A stretch of DNA of 64,000 nucleotides from NCBI RefSeq assembly GCF_900112345.1, contig NZ_FOLB01000009.1, positions 124,001-188,000 on the forward strand. Direction: 5' to 3'. This stretch comes from Nocardioides terrae (GTDB lineage: Bacteria > Actinomycetota > Actinomycetes > Propionibacteriales > Nocardioidaceae). Made by a program: the position numbers and the translations under genes. The notes beneath the pieces were generated by a model. That model was not told the origin of the DNA. It did not search any database and saw only the letters and a program-made list of their open reading frames with translations. Positions 1 through 11,150 of the stretch are shown in pieces; position 1 is the first letter of the stretch; the number at the start of each line of letters is the position of its first letter.

Positions 1-60
1 CGCTTCCGAGGTCACTTCCGGGCTCGCTTCCGCGCCGACTCCGGTGCTCACTTCTGGCTC
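1..60. repeat. Degenerate 12-bp tandem repeat at window edge
   Basis: About five imperfect 12-bp units, most containing CTTCCG or a close variant, run from the window edge to base 60. They cover the end and stop codon (48-50) of the solute-binding protein gene. The spacer to the next gene on the left lies outside the window. No function is evident. Confidence 0.5.
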
Positions 61-1262
61 CCCACCTCACGGTCCCACGTGTCGAACGCGGCGACCTGCT
101 GGGCCGACGGGAGCGACGTCTGGACCGGGTTGTCGGCGATCAGCGCGTCGTACTCGGGCCGGCCGAACCTCTTGATGACGTCCTGGCTCGCCTGCGGCGC
201 CATCGAGAGGTCGACGTCCTTGACGGCCGGGCCCGGGTAGAAGTAGCCGGAGTCGTAGGCGATGGCCTGCTGGTCGGGCTTGAGCATCCACTTGATGAGG
301 GCCAGGTCGGCCGCGACGACGTCGGAGGAGACACCCTTGGGGATGAGGACGTACTGGGCGTCGGAGACCCACGTCATGTTGTCGAACGCGGCGATCTTCA
401 TGTCGGCGGGGACGGTGCCGAGGGCGCGGGGGTTGATGTCCCACCCGGTCGTGGACAGGACGATGTCGACGGTGCCGTCGGCGAGGTTCTTCATCGTCTC
501 GGTCGTGCCCGAGGCGTAGTCGGCGGTGTACTTGCCGAGCTCCTTGAGGTAGGCCCAGGTCTTGTCCCAGCCCTTCTCGGGGTCCTTCGGGTCCGTGTCG
601 CCGAGCAGGTAGGGCAGGCCCATCAGGAAGGTACGGCCGGGCCCGGAGTTGGCCGGCTGGGCGTACTGCACCTTGCCCGGGTGCGCCTTGGCGTAGTCGA
701 GCAGCTCCTGCGGCGTCTTGGGCGCGGTCTTCACCTTCGCGGGGTTGTACTCCATCAGCGGCCCGGACGGGTAGTAGACGACCGCGACGCCGTACCCGTC
801 GGCGAGCTTCTGCATGTTGGCCGCGGGCTCGAGGTAGTTGTCCATCAGGCCGGGCAGCCGCTCGTCGAAGTCCGGCGTGATCTTGCGCAGCAGCTTCTGC
901 TGGATGCCCGCCGAGAGGCCGTCGGTGCCGCTGAGCACGAGGCTGGTGGTGGAGCTGCCGCCCTGCTGCTCGGCCTTGAGCTTGCCGGCCATGTCCGGGG
1001 CGGGCGCCGTCGCGTAGGTGACCTTCGAGACGACGTCGGGGTTGGCCTTGGCGAAGTTCTCGATCATCCCCTTGGTCAGCTGGAGGTTGCCCGCGATGTC
1101 GAGGATGTTGAGGGTGACGGCCTTCTTCGGCTTGTCCGGCACCTTCGAGGAGCTGACCGTGTCGGTGTCGTCGGACGGGGCGCCGGCACAGGCGGACAAC
1201 GCCAGCGCGAGAGCGGCCACGCTTCCTAGAACGGCGGCGCGGCCACGGCGAATGGTGCTCAT
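48..1262 (-). CDS. ABC transporter solute-binding lipoprotein
   Basis: A 404-residue substrate-binding protein of an ABC importer. The N-terminus is a lipoprotein signal: basic MSTIRRGR, a hydrophobic run, then the lipobox LSAC with acceptor Cys25, so the mature protein should be tethered outside the membrane. Length and composition fit sugar-type binding proteins, but the ligand cannot be read from the sequence. The ATG at 1262 was chosen because GAGGAG lies 6 bp upstream and the signal peptide then starts correctly; an in-frame ATG at 1337 would add a charged leader. The gene diverges from a LacI regulator with an operator between them and sits beside hexuronate genes, so uptake of a uronate or uronide is the likely role (inference). 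Permease genes, if present, lie left of the window. Confidence 0.88.
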   Translation of the reverse strand: MSTIRRGRAAVLGSVAALALALSACAGAPSDDTDTVSSSKVPDKPKKAVTLNILDIAGNLQLTKGMIENFAKANPDVVSKVTYATAPAPDMAGKLKAEQQGGSSTTSLVLSGTDGLSAGIQQKLLRKITPDFDERLPGLMDNYLEPAANMQKLADGYGVAVVYYPSGPLMEYNPAKVKTAPKTPQELLDYAKAHPGKVQYAQPANSGPGRTFLMGLPYLLGDTDPKDPEKGWDKTWAYLKELGKYTADYASGTTETMKNLADGTVDIVLSTTGWDINPRALGTVPADMKIAAFDNMTWVSDAQYVLIPKGVSSDVVAADLALIKWMLKPDQQAIAYDSGYFYPGPAVKDVDLSMAPQASQDVIKRFGRPEYDALIADNPVQTSLPSAQQVAAFDTWDREVGSQK

Positions 1263-1360
1263 GGGCTTCTCCTCACGGTCTTCGGCACGCCCGCTGTCGG
1301 GAACGACAGCCACAGTGACGTGCGCCATACGCGGCATTCAGACAGCGGCCCGAACGCGGC

Positions 1361-1374
1361 GGCAAGCGGTTGCC
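1361..1374. promoter_or_regulatory. LacI-family operator, divergent promoter
   Basis: GGCAAGCGGTTGCC is a 14-bp near-palindrome with GGCAA/TTGCC arms and the central CG usual for LacI-family operators. It lies between the divergent solute-binding protein and LacI genes. A second site with the same arms occurs upstream of the uronate isomerase. The regulator binding it is inferred to be the adjacent LacI protein. Confidence 0.65.
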
Positions 1375-1459
1375 ATTAGTTGCCGCGGGACCTACGGTCT
1401 CGTGACGGACGCCACAAGCCCCATGAGCCAACGTCCTCGCCGACACCCGCAGGAGACCC

Positions 1460-2593
1460 GTGACGCCGAGCCCTGAGCAGCCCGCCCGACCTGCCGCCGC
1501 GGAACCGCGGCGGCGCTCGTCGGCGCGGTCCACGCCGACGATCTACGACGTCGCGCGGGCCGCGGGCGTCGCGTCCTCGACGGTGTCGCGCGCGTTCTCC
1601 CGGCCCGACCGGGTCAACGCCGAGACGGCCGCCCGGATCCGGGCCGTGGCCGCCGATCTCGGCTACCGCACCAACCCGCTCGCCCGCGCGCTTCCCACCG
1701 GCCAGACGTCGATGATCGCCCTCGCCACGGCCGACATCACCAACCCCTACTACTTCGAGCTGATCCGTGGCGCGCAGGCCGCGGCCGCCGAGCGCGGCTA
1801 CACGACGCTGCTCGCCGACGCCCAGGAGTCGGTGGCCATCGAGCGGGAGGGCCTCGAGCGGGTCATCCCGACCGTCGAGGGGATCGTGCTGGCCAGCACG
1901 CGCATGTCCGACAGCGCGATCCGGATGCTCGCCAAGCAGCGGCCGGTGATCGCCGTCAACCGCGACATCTCCGACGTGCCCAACGTCGTCACCGACCACG
2001 CCATGTCGATGCGCCAGGCCGTCGACCACCTCGCCGACCTCGGCCACCGCCAGATCACCTACCTGTCCGGGCCCGAGGCGGCGTGGGCCAACGGGATGCG
2101 CTGGCGCTCGCTGAGGCTGTATGCCGGCGAGCGCGGCATCCACGTGCGCCGGATCGGCCCCTACGCACCCACGGCGGGCGGCGGGGCACGAGCGGCGGCG
2201 GACTTCCCCGCGGTGCGCAGCAGCGCCGTGATCGCCTACAACGACCTGGTCGCGATCGGCTTCATGCGGCGGCTGATCAGCTTCGGCGCCCGCATCCCGG
2301 GCGACGTCAGCGTGGTCGGCTTCGACAACATCTTCACCTCGGCGCTGACCTCCCCCGAGCTGACGACGGTCGCTCCTCCCCTGCGCACGCTCGGCTCGAT
2401 GGCGGTGCACAACCTGCTCGCCCTCATCGGCGGGGCCAGCCCGACGACGGTGCGGCCGCTGGCCCTGCCGACGCGGATCTACGTGCGCGCCTCGACCGCC
2501 GCGCCGGCCACCCGGCGGCGCTCGTGGCGTGACGCTCCGGCGCCACGGGAGCCCGCGACAACTCGTGGCAACCGATTGCCGTCATCCGGCTGA
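1460..2593 (+). CDS. LacI-family transcriptional regulator of uronate genes
   Basis: A 377-residue LacI/GalR repressor. A proline/arginine-rich N-terminal extension precedes the helix-turn-helix at about residues 27-75 (TIYDVARAAGVASSTVSRAF, then NAETAARI and LGYRTN), followed by a periplasmic-binding-protein-like effector domain with the usual VVGFDN motif. The GTG start at 1460 follows AGGAG at 1451. Operators with the same arms lie upstream of this gene and inside its last codons, just before the uronate isomerase. It therefore probably represses itself, the transporter and the catabolic genes, and is released by a hexuronate intermediate (inference). The C-terminal tail beyond the effector domain is unusually long and arginine-rich and overlaps the second operator. 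Confidence 0.9.
   Translation: MTPSPEQPARPAAAEPRRRSSARSTPTIYDVARAAGVASSTVSRAFSRPDRVNAETAARIRAVAADLGYRTNPLARALPTGQTSMIALATADITNPYYFELIRGAQAAAAERGYTTLLADAQESVAIEREGLERVIPTVEGIVLASTRMSDSAIRMLAKQRPVIAVNRDISDVPNVVTDHAMSMRQAVDHLADLGHRQITYLSGPEAAWANGMRWRSLRLYAGERGIHVRRIGPYAPTAGGGARAAADFPAVRSSAVIAYNDLVAIGFMRRLISFGARIPGDVSVVGFDNIFTSALTSPELTTVAPPLRTLGSMAVHNLLALIGGASPTTVRPLALPTRIYVRASTAAPATRRRSWRDAPAPREPATTRGNRLPSSG
2567..2580. promoter_or_regulatory. LacI-family operator upstream of uxaC
   Basis: GGCAACCGATTGCC has the same GGCAA/TTGCC arms and central CG as the operator at 1361. It lies inside the last codons of the LacI gene and ends 23 bp before the uronate isomerase start, which is suitable for repressing an internal promoter of the catabolic genes. 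Confidence 0.65.
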
Positions 2594-2603
2594 CGCCCGA
2601 ACG

Positions 2604-4025
2604 ATGAGCCCCATGCCGAGCCCCCTCCGACTCCATCCGGACCGGCTCCTGCCGGCCGAGCCGGGCCTGCGCGCCATCGCCCGCGAGCTCTACGCGGCGG
2701 TCCGTGAGCTGCCGATCCTCTCGCCGCACGGACACGTGCCCGCCCAGCTCCTCGTCGACGACGAGCCCTTCCGCGACCCGGCCGCCCTGTTCGTGACGCC
2801 CGACCACTACGTCACCCGACTGCTGCACGCCGACGGCGTCTCGCTGGCCGACCTCGGCGTGGGCCGTGGGCCGCTGACCGAGCCGGCGGCGCGGGCCGTG
2901 TGGCGGGTGCTGTGCGAGCGCTGGCCGCTCTTCCGCGGCACGCCGGTGCGGTTCTGGCTCGACACCGAGCTCGCCGACATCTTCGGGGTGACCGAGCGAC
3001 CGTCGGCCCAGAACGCCGACGCGCTCTACGACCGGGTCGCCGAGCGGCTGGCCGGCGCGGACTACCGCCCCCGCGCGCTGTTCGAGCGGTTCGGCATCGC
3101 GTTCCTCGCCACCACCGACGACCCGGCCGACGACCTCGCGGCCCACGCCGCGCTCGCCTCGGACCCGACCTGGACCGCCCGGGTGGCGCCGACCTTCCGG
3201 CCGGACCGCTACCTCGAGCCGGACCGCGCCGACTGGTGCAAGGCCGTCGACCACCTCGGCGAGGTCGCCGGGATCGAGACCGGTGACTACGCCGGCTACA
3301 TCGCCGCGCTGGAGGCACGTCGCCGGTACTTCGTCGAGCACGGCGCCGTCTCCGCCGACCACGGCCACGACGACGCCGTCGCCGAGCCGCTCGACGCCCG
3401 TGACGCCGAGCGCATCTACCGGTCGGCGTACGCCGGGCAGGTGACCGCGGCCGAGGCGCTGGCCTTCCGCCGCCACATGGTCGTGGAGATGGCGCGGATG
3501 TCGTGCGACGACGGCCTGGTGATGACGCTGCACCCGGGGTCGAGCCGCAACCACCACGCGCCGAGCTTCCACGCCTACGGGCCCGACACCGGCTCCGACA
3601 TCCCACGGCGCACGGAGTACACCACCGCGCTGCGGCCGCTGCTGGAGCGCTACGGCACGCACCCCGGCCTGCACCTGGTGCTCTTCACCCTCGACGAGAC
3701 GGTCTGGTCGCGCGAGCTCGCGCCGCTGGCCGGGTTCTACCCATCGGTCTACGTCGGCGCACCCTGGTGGTTCCTCGACGCGCCCGACGCGATCACCCGC
3801 TTCCGCGAGGCGGTGACCGAGACGGCGGGCTTCAGCCGGACCTCGGGCTTCGTCGACGACACCCGCGCCTTCTGCTCCATCCCCGCCCGCCACGACATGG
3901 CGCGCCGGCTGGACGCGGCCTACCTCGCGCGGCTCGTCGGCGAGCACCGGCTCGACCTCGACGAGGCGCTCGAGACGGCGGTCGACCTGGTCGACGGGCA
4001 GCCGCGACGGGTCTTCCGGCTGTGA
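2604..4025 (+). CDS. uxaC: Glucuronate (uronate) isomerase
   Basis: A 473-residue protein of the UxaC family (amidohydrolase superfamily), which isomerises D-glucuronate to D-fructuronate or D-galacturonate to D-tagaturonate in the cytoplasm. The N-terminal metal motif is PHGH (His42 and His44). The family segments LHPGSSRNHH and YVGAPWWFLDAP are present, and the length matches the family (about 470). The ATG at 2604 was preferred because it begins the conserved region; an upstream in-frame start at 2529 would run through the operator and the LacI coding end, and ATG 2613 is also possible. No strong ribosome site is visible. The stop overlaps the start of the next gene in TGATG, implying translational coupling. 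Confidence 0.92.
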   Translation: MSPMPSPLRLHPDRLLPAEPGLRAIARELYAAVRELPILSPHGHVPAQLLVDDEPFRDPAALFVTPDHYVTRLLHADGVSLADLGVGRGPLTEPAARAVWRVLCERWPLFRGTPVRFWLDTELADIFGVTERPSAQNADALYDRVAERLAGADYRPRALFERFGIAFLATTDDPADDLAAHAALASDPTWTARVAPTFRPDRYLEPDRADWCKAVDHLGEVAGIETGDYAGYIAALEARRRYFVEHGAVSADHGHDDAVAEPLDARDAERIYRSAYAGQVTAAEALAFRRHMVVEMARMSCDDGLVMTLHPGSSRNHHAPSFHAYGPDTGSDIPRRTEYTTALRPLLERYGTHPGLHLVLFTLDETVWSRELAPLAGFYPSVYVGAPWWFLDAPDAITRFREAVTETAGFSRTSGFVDDTRAFCSIPARHDMARRLDAAYLARLVGEHRLDLDEALETAVDLVDGQPRRVFRL

Positions 4026-5374
4026 TGGGACCGTCGCGGTCGGGCCCGGCCGCGCCCGTCGCTGCCGCGCACCTCGGGCTGGGGGCGTTCTTCCGTGCCC
4101 ACCAGGCGGCCTACACCGCGCTCGCCCCCGACGCCGAGGAGTGGGGCATCGCCGCCTTCACCGGGCGCAGCCTGCTGCTGGCCGACCAGCTCACCGCCCA
4201 GGACGGCCTCTACACGCTGCTGGTCCGCGGGCCCGACGGCGACGAGGCCACCAGCGTCGGCTCCGTCAGCAGTGCCCACCCGGGCGCCGACACGGCAGCC
4301 TGGCTGGCCACGCTGGCCAGCCCCGAGGTCCGGCTGCTGACCCTGACGGTCACGGAGGCGGCGTACCACCGCACGGCCGCGGGCGGACTGGACCTCGACT
4401 CCCCCGACGTCGCCGCCGACGTGGCGACGCTGCGCGGTGGCGCGCGGACCGGCTTCCGCACGGTGCCGGGCCGCCTGGTCGCCGCGCTGGCGGCCCGGGC
4501 CGCGAGCGACGCCGGACCACTCGCCGTGGTGCCGTGCGACAACCTGCTCGGCAACGGCGCCGCGGTGCGCCGCGTGGTCACCGAGCTGGCGGCCGAGGTC
4601 TCCTCCGACGTGCTCGCGTGGCTGGAGGCGAACGTGTCCTTCGTCGACACGGAGGTCGACCGGATCACCCCGCGCACCACGCCCGCCGACATCGAGGCCG
4701 TGCGTCGCCTCACCGGTCTCGACGACGCCTGCCCGGTCGTCACCGAGCCCTTCACTGAGTGGACGCTGGCGGGCTCGTTCCCCGGCGGACGGCCGGCGTG
4801 GGAGAAGGCCGGGGCGCTCCTCGTGGACGACGTGACCCCCTACGAGACCCGCAAGCTGTGGCTGCTCAACGGCTCGCACTCGCTGCTCGCCTATGCCGGC
4901 AGCGTCCTCGGCCACCGGACCGTCGCCGACGCGATCGCGGACCCCCACTGCCGCGGCTGGGTCGAGGAGTGGTGGGACGAGGCGTCGCGCCATCTGGCCC
5001 TGCCCGGGCTCGAGCACTACCGCGCCGCCCTGTTGGAGCGCTACGCCAACCCCTCGATCCGGCACCTGCTCGCCCAGATCGCCTCGGACGGCTCGCAGAA
5101 GCTGCCGGTCCGGGTGCTGCCGGTCGTCCGGGCCGAGCGCGCCGTGGGCCGGATGCCGCACGCCGGTGCCCGGGCGCTCGCCGCCTGGGTCGCCCACCTG
5201 CGCGGGCACGGCGCACCGGTCGCCGACCCGCTGGCGGCCGAGCTGCAGGCCGCGGCGGCCGGACCGCTCGCCGAGGCCGTCCCCCGCGTGCTCGCCGCGC
5301 TGGACCAGTCCCTGGCAGACGACCGGGACCTGACCGCCGCCGTGCTCGACCACAGCAAGGAGCTCACCCGATGA
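4025..5374 (+). CDS. uxuB: Mannitol dehydrogenase family; fructuronate reductase
   Basis: A 449-residue polyol dehydrogenase of the long-chain mannitol dehydrogenase family. In this context it should reduce D-fructuronate to D-mannonate with NAD(P)H. The N-terminal signature [12 protein letters not shown] (about 16-27) and the catalytic pattern K-x4-N-x2-H (Lys277, Asn282, His285) are intact. It overlaps uxaC by one base and the following dehydratase by four (ATGA). The first codons look irregular, so the start is set by this overlap. Family members also act on mannitol, tagaturonate or arabinitol; the fructuronate assignment comes from the flanking isomerase and dehydratase. Confidence 0.88.
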   Translation: MGPSRSGPAAPVAAAHLGLGAFFRAHQAAYTALAPDAEEWGIAAFTGRSLLLADQLTAQDGLYTLLVRGPDGDEATSVGSVSSAHPGADTAAWLATLASPEVRLLTLTVTEAAYHRTAAGGLDLDSPDVAADVATLRGGARTGFRTVPGRLVAALAARAASDAGPLAVVPCDNLLGNGAAVRRVVTELAAEVSSDVLAWLEANVSFVDTEVDRITPRTTPADIEAVRRLTGLDDACPVVTEPFTEWTLAGSFPGGRPAWEKAGALLVDDVTPYETRKLWLLNGSHSLLAYAGSVLGHRTVADAIADPHCRGWVEEWWDEASRHLALPGLEHYRAALLERYANPSIRHLLAQIASDGSQKLPVRVLPVVRAERAVGRMPHAGARALAAWVAHLRGHGAPVADPLAAELQAAAAGPLAEAVPRVLAALDQSLADDRDLTAAVLDHSKELTR

Positions 5375-6591
5375 GGATCACCGACGTCGACGTCGTCGTC
5401 ACCTGCCCGGGCCGCAACTTCGTCACCGTGCGGATCACGACCGACGAGGGGGTGACCGGAGTGGGCGACGCGACCCTCAACGGGCGCGAGCTCGCGGTCG
5501 CGTCCTACCTGCGCGACCACCTCGCGGCCCAGCTGGTCGGCCGCGACCCGCTGCGCACCGACGACACCTGGCACTACCTCTACCGCGGCGCCTACTGGCG
5601 ACGCGGCCCGGTTACGATGACCGCGATCGCCGGCGTCGACACCGCGCTGTGGGACATCAAGGGCAAGGTCGCCGGCCTGCCGGTCTACCAGCTGCTCGGC
5701 GGACGCGCCCGCGACGGCGTGACGGTCTACGGACACGCCTCCGGCGACACGGTCGAGGCGGCCGTCGAGGACGCCGCCCGCTTCCTGGACGAGGGCTACC
5801 GCGCGGTCCGGGTCCAGTCCGCGATCCCGGGTCTGGAGTCGACGTACGGCATCGGCGGCGTGAGCACCGCCGGCACGCACGCCTACGAGCCGGCGGACGC
5901 GGCCGTCCCGACCGAGAACGTCTGGGACACCGAGGCCTACCTCGACCACACCCCCCGGCTCTTCGAGGCCGTACGCCGGGAGCTGGGACCGCTGCCCCGG
6001 CTGCTGCACGACGTGCACCACCGGCTCACCCCCAACGAGGCCGCCCGACTCGGCAAGGAGCTCGAGCCGTTCCACCTGACCTGGCTGGAGGACCCGGTCC
6101 CGGCCGAGCTGCAGGACGGCTACCGCCACCTGCGCCAGCACACGACGACCCCGATCGCGACCGGCGAGGTGTTCAGCTCGATCTACGACTGCGAGCTGCT
6201 GATCCGCGAGCGCCTCATCGACTACATCCGGACCACCGTCGTGCACGCCGGCGGCATCACCCACCTGCGCCGGATCTTCGACCTGGCCGCGCTCTACGAC
6301 GTGCGCAGCGGGTCCCATGGCGCCACAGACCTCTCCCCCGTCTGCCTGGCCGCCGCGCTGCACGTGGACACGGCCATCCCCAACTTCGGGCTGCAGGAGT
6401 ACATGCAGCACACCCCCGAGACCGACGCGGTCTTCCCGCACTCCTACCACTTCGAGGACGGGATGCTGCACGTCGGCGAGGAGCCCGGGCTGGGTGTCGA
6501 CATCGACCTGGAGAAGGCCGCAGAGTACCCGTACCAGCCCGCCTCCCTGCCCGTGAACCGGCTGCGCGACGGGACGATGTTCCACTGGTGA
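5371..6591 (+). CDS. manD: Mannonate dehydratase, enolase superfamily (ManD)
   Basis: A 406-residue enolase-superfamily sugar-acid dehydratase of the ManD/RspA group, converting D-mannonate to 2-keto-3-deoxygluconate. The three metal ligands are visible at the family spacing: Asp214 (HDVHH), Glu240 (WLEDP) and Glu266 (TGEVF). The protein ends with the family signature DGTMFHW. Some ManD relatives act on gluconate or have little activity, but the isomerase-reductase-dehydratase order here makes mannonate the natural substrate. It is the last gene of the operon; no KDG kinase or aldolase follows, so the final steps must be encoded elsewhere. The ATG overlaps the uxuB stop (ATGA). Confidence 0.92.
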   Translation: MRITDVDVVVTCPGRNFVTVRITTDEGVTGVGDATLNGRELAVASYLRDHLAAQLVGRDPLRTDDTWHYLYRGAYWRRGPVTMTAIAGVDTALWDIKGKVAGLPVYQLLGGRARDGVTVYGHASGDTVEAAVEDAARFLDEGYRAVRVQSAIPGLESTYGIGGVSTAGTHAYEPADAAVPTENVWDTEAYLDHTPRLFEAVRRELGPLPRLLHDVHHRLTPNEAARLGKELEPFHLTWLEDPVPAELQDGYRHLRQHTTTPIATGEVFSSIYDCELLIRERLIDYIRTTVVHAGGITHLRRIFDLAALYDVRSGSHGATDLSPVCLAAALHVDTAIPNFGLQEYMQHTPETDAVFPHSYHFEDGMLHVGEEPGLGVDIDLEKAAEYPYQPASLPVNRLRDGTMFHW

Positions 6592-6618
6592 CGGCCGCGA
6601 TGGGTCGCGGGTCCGCCG

Positions 6619-7554
6619 TCAGCCGACCCGCGTCCGGAACTCTCGCGGGCTGACGCCGTACTCGCGCTTGAAGGCGCTGCTCAGCGCGAAGGGGGTGCTG
6701 TAGCCGACCTGCCGGGCGACCGACTCCAGGGTGCGCCCGGGGTCGGCGAGCAGGTCGGCGGCGAGCGCCAGCCGCCACCGCGTCAGGAAGGTGAGCGGCG
6801 GCTCACCGACGAGCGTGGCGAAGCGTCGCGCGAACGCCGCCCGCGAGACGTTGCAGGCGGACGCGAGGACCTCCACCGACCACGGGTCGGCGGGCCGCTC
6901 CTGCATCAGCCGCAGCGCGGGGCCGGCGACCTCGTCGCCGAGGGCGAGGTACCAGCCCGGCGCCTGCGCGTCCGGCCGGGAGAACCACGCTCGCAGGACC
7001 GCGATGAGGAGCAGGTCCAGCAGCCGGTCGAGGACCGCGTCCTGTCCCGGGTCGGCGCGCACGATCTCGGCGTCGAGCAGCCCGATGAGCGGTGAGCCGA
7101 GCTCGGCCTCGTTGACCACGAAGAGCGGCGGCAGCGCGCGGAGCAGCCGGCGGCTGACCTCGCCCTCGAGCAGGTAGGAGCCGCTGAGCATCACGGTGTC
7201 GCCGGACGCGTCGTTGCCCCAGCTGCGGACGCCGAGGTCGAAGGCCTCGGTGAGCCGGCTTCCGTCGGGCGCGTAGCACTCCTGCCCCGGCCGGATCGTC
7301 GCCGTCACGGCCGTCGTCGGGCCGTCCGCGATCGTCCAGTGCGGCTGCCCGAGAGCGACCACGACGTCACCGGGGCGGAGGGGGATCGGCGGCTGCGCGT
7401 CCGGCACCGCCCACGGCTCGCCCCGGACGACGGCGGTGAGGCTCAGCGGCACCTCGTCGGCGATCCGGATCGCCCACGGAGAGCCCATCAGGCAGCGCAC
7501 CAGGAAGGCCCCGTGCGCGCGGGGCCCCTCGAGCACGGCGGAAAGTCCGTCCAT
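6619..7554 (-). CDS. AraC-family regulator with cupin sensor
   Basis: A 311-residue AraC/XylS regulator. Residues 1-180 form a cupin-type sensor domain of the kind typical of AraC_binding/cupin_6 proteins. The last 100 residues hold the double helix-turn-helix: SACNVSRAAFARRF, then VARQVGYSTPFALSSAFKRE, ending GVSPREFR. The ATG at 7554 starts the conserved part; the longer reading to 7698 would cover the divergent promoter. A -10-like TACGCT sits 8 bp upstream. It is divergent from a DUF1772 membrane protein, its likely target; such AraC/DUF1772 pairs are common in actinobacteria (general knowledge). Confidence 0.9.
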   Translation of the reverse strand: MDGLSAVLEGPRAHGAFLVRCLMGSPWAIRIADEVPLSLTAVVRGEPWAVPDAQPPIPLRPGDVVVALGQPHWTIADGPTTAVTATIRPGQECYAPDGSRLTEAFDLGVRSWGNDASGDTVMLSGSYLLEGEVSRRLLRALPPLFVVNEAELGSPLIGLLDAEIVRADPGQDAVLDRLLDLLLIAVLRAWFSRPDAQAPGWYLALGDEVAGPALRLMQERPADPWSVEVLASACNVSRAAFARRFATLVGEPPLTFLTRWRLALAADLLADPGRTLESVARQVGYSTPFALSSAFKREYGVSPREFRTRVG

Positions 7555-7562
7555 CGGCGATG

Positions 7563-7568
7563 AGCGTA
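7563..7568 (-). promoter_or_regulatory. -10 element of AraC gene (near-leaderless)
   Basis: TACGCT on the minus strand lies 8 bp before the ATG at 7554, placing the transcript start within a base or two of the start codon. No good -35 is seen. Confidence 0.4.
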
Positions 7569-7636
7569 GACGATCGCGTATGTCGTCGCGTGGCGTGACG
7601 ATGTCGGCGTACGCCGGACCCGGCTGGACTGGTCCC

Positions 7637-8089
7637 ATGACCTTCCGCACTCTCGTCCTGCTCCTCGCCACCGTCGCCGCCGGCCTGCAGGCCGGCACCT
7701 ACTACGTCTGGGCGTGCGGGGTGATGCCCGGGCTCGCGCGCGCCGACGACAAGACCTTCGTGACCGCGCTGAACCACATGAACGCCGCGATCGTGAACCC
7801 CGTCTTCATGCTCACCTTCCTCGGCGCGCCGCTGCTCGCCGGAGTGGCCCTGGTCGTGGGGCCCGGCCGCGGCTGGATCACCGCCGGGCTGGTGCTCGCC
7901 GTGCTCACGTTCCTCATCACCGTGGCCGGCAACGTGCCGCTCAACGACGCGCTCACCCGAGCCGGGTCGGCTCACCCCGGCGCCGCCCGGGAGGCGTTCG
8001 AGAGCGCGTGGGTGAGGTGGAACGTGGCTCGCACGGTCACGTCGACCGGCGCGCTCGCCGCCCTGGGCTGGGCGGCGTTGCGCGCGTGA
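7637..8089 (+). CDS. DUF1772 (anthrone oxygenase-like) membrane protein
   Basis: A 150-residue integral membrane protein with about four hydrophobic segments (about 5-25, 50-75, 80-105 and near the C-terminus). The family features are QAGTYYVWACGVMPGL near the N-terminus, HMNAAIVNPVFM in the middle and VPLNDAL followed by WVRWNVAR. DUF1772 overlaps the anthrone-oxygenase-like family; the reaction is unknown for most bacterial members. The ATG at 7637 begins the first membrane helix. It is divergent from the AraC gene and converges on nadE, with stops 6 bp apart. Confidence 0.85.
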   Translation: MTFRTLVLLLATVAAGLQAGTYYVWACGVMPGLARADDKTFVTALNHMNAAIVNPVFMLTFLGAPLLAGVALVVGPGRGWITAGLVLAVLTFLITVAGNVPLNDALTRAGSAHPGAAREAFESAWVRWNVARTVTSTGALAALGWAALRA

Positions 8090-8094
8090 GGACG

Positions 8095-10134
<2,040 letters not shown>

Positions 10135-10275
10135 GTGGGGAGTCTAGGGACGCGCCCTCGCCGGCCGCTCGGCGTGACCACCGACACAGCGCGCGAGGGG
10201 TGGTCCCGGGGCTAGCGTGGACAGCGGTCCGTGGACTCCAACAGGGAGCCGCGAGATGTCACGAGAGGCTCGACG

Positions 10276-11127
10276 ATGAGCACTGAGGAATCCGCTCCCT
10301 ACGGCGGTGCGAGCGCGCCCGCCGCGCCGTCGGTCAAGAGGGTCCGCACCCACCACCTGCGCGAGTGGAAGGAGACGGGCGAGAAGTTCACGATGCTGAC
10401 GTCGTACGACCTGATGACGGCGCGCATCTGGGACGAGGCGGGCATCGACACGATCCTGGTCGGCGACTCCGGCGGCAACACCGTCCTCGGCTACTCCTCG
10501 ACCGTTCCGGTCACGCTCGACGAGATGATCGTGATGGCGCGCGGCGTGGTGCGCGGCGCCAAGCGGGCACTGGTGATCGGCGACCTGCCGTTCGGCACCT
10601 ACCAGGCCTCGCCCGAGCAGGCCTACCACTCCGCCGCCCGCCTCATGAAGGAGGCCGAGGTGGCCGCTGTGAAGCTGGAGGGCGGCGTCGACATGGCGCC
10701 CCAGATCCAGAAGCTCACCCGGGGCGGCATCCCCGTCTGCGCCCACATCGGCTTCACGCCGCAGTCCGAGCACACCCTCGGCGGCTACCGCGTCCAGGGC
10801 CGCGGCGCCGGCGCGGAAGGCGTCCTCCAGGACGCGCGGGCGGTGCAGGACGCCGGCGCCTTCGCGGTCGTCCTCGAGATGGTTCCGGGCGACGTGGCCA
10901 CCGAGGTCACCAAGGAGCTCGCCATCCCCACGATCGGCATCGGCGCGGGCAGCGAGACCGACGGCCAGGTGCTCGTCTGGCAGGACGCCTTCGGCCTCAA
11001 CACCGGCCGGGTGCCACGGTTCGTCAAGCGGTACGCCGACGTGAACTCGGTCCTCCTCGATGGCGCGCGCACCTACGTCTCCGAGGTCAAGGACGGCAGC
11101 TTCCCCGCACCCGAGCACACCTTCTGA
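10276..11127 (+). CDS. panB: Ketopantoate hydroxymethyltransferase
   Basis: A 283-residue 3-methyl-2-oxobutanoate hydroxymethyltransferase, the first committed step of pantothenate and CoA synthesis (ketoisovalerate plus methylenetetrahydrofolate to ketopantoate). Family segments are MLTSYDLMTARIWDEAGID, the metal-site region LVGDSGGNTVLGY, AAVKLEGG, AHIGFTPQ and PTIGIGAG. A disordered Ala/Pro-rich stretch of about 25 residues precedes the TIM barrel, as in other actinobacterial PanB proteins. The ATG at 10276 was chosen over an in-frame start at 10231 because it begins the usual MSTEE-like actinobacterial leader. The other pan genes are not nearby. Confidence 0.95.
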   Translation: MSTEESAPYGGASAPAAPSVKRVRTHHLREWKETGEKFTMLTSYDLMTARIWDEAGIDTILVGDSGGNTVLGYSSTVPVTLDEMIVMARGVVRGAKRALVIGDLPFGTYQASPEQAYHSAARLMKEAEVAAVKLEGGVDMAPQIQKLTRGGIPVCAHIGFTPQSEHTLGGYRVQGRGAGAEGVLQDARAVQDAGAFAVVLEMVPGDVATEVTKELAIPTIGIGAGSETDGQVLVWQDAFGLNTGRVPRFVKRYADVNSVLLDGARTYVSEVKDGSFPAPEHTF

Positions 11128-11150
11128 CCGAGCCTGGGTACCGACAGCCC

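Noticed and set aside
2424..3947. Long open frames antisense to uxaC and to many other genes (for example 27018-28814, 48698-50779, 41140-42999)
   Set aside because: They are typical antisense frames of high-GC genes: low-complexity Arg/Gly/Val/His-rich translations with no domains, opposite clearly conserved proteins.
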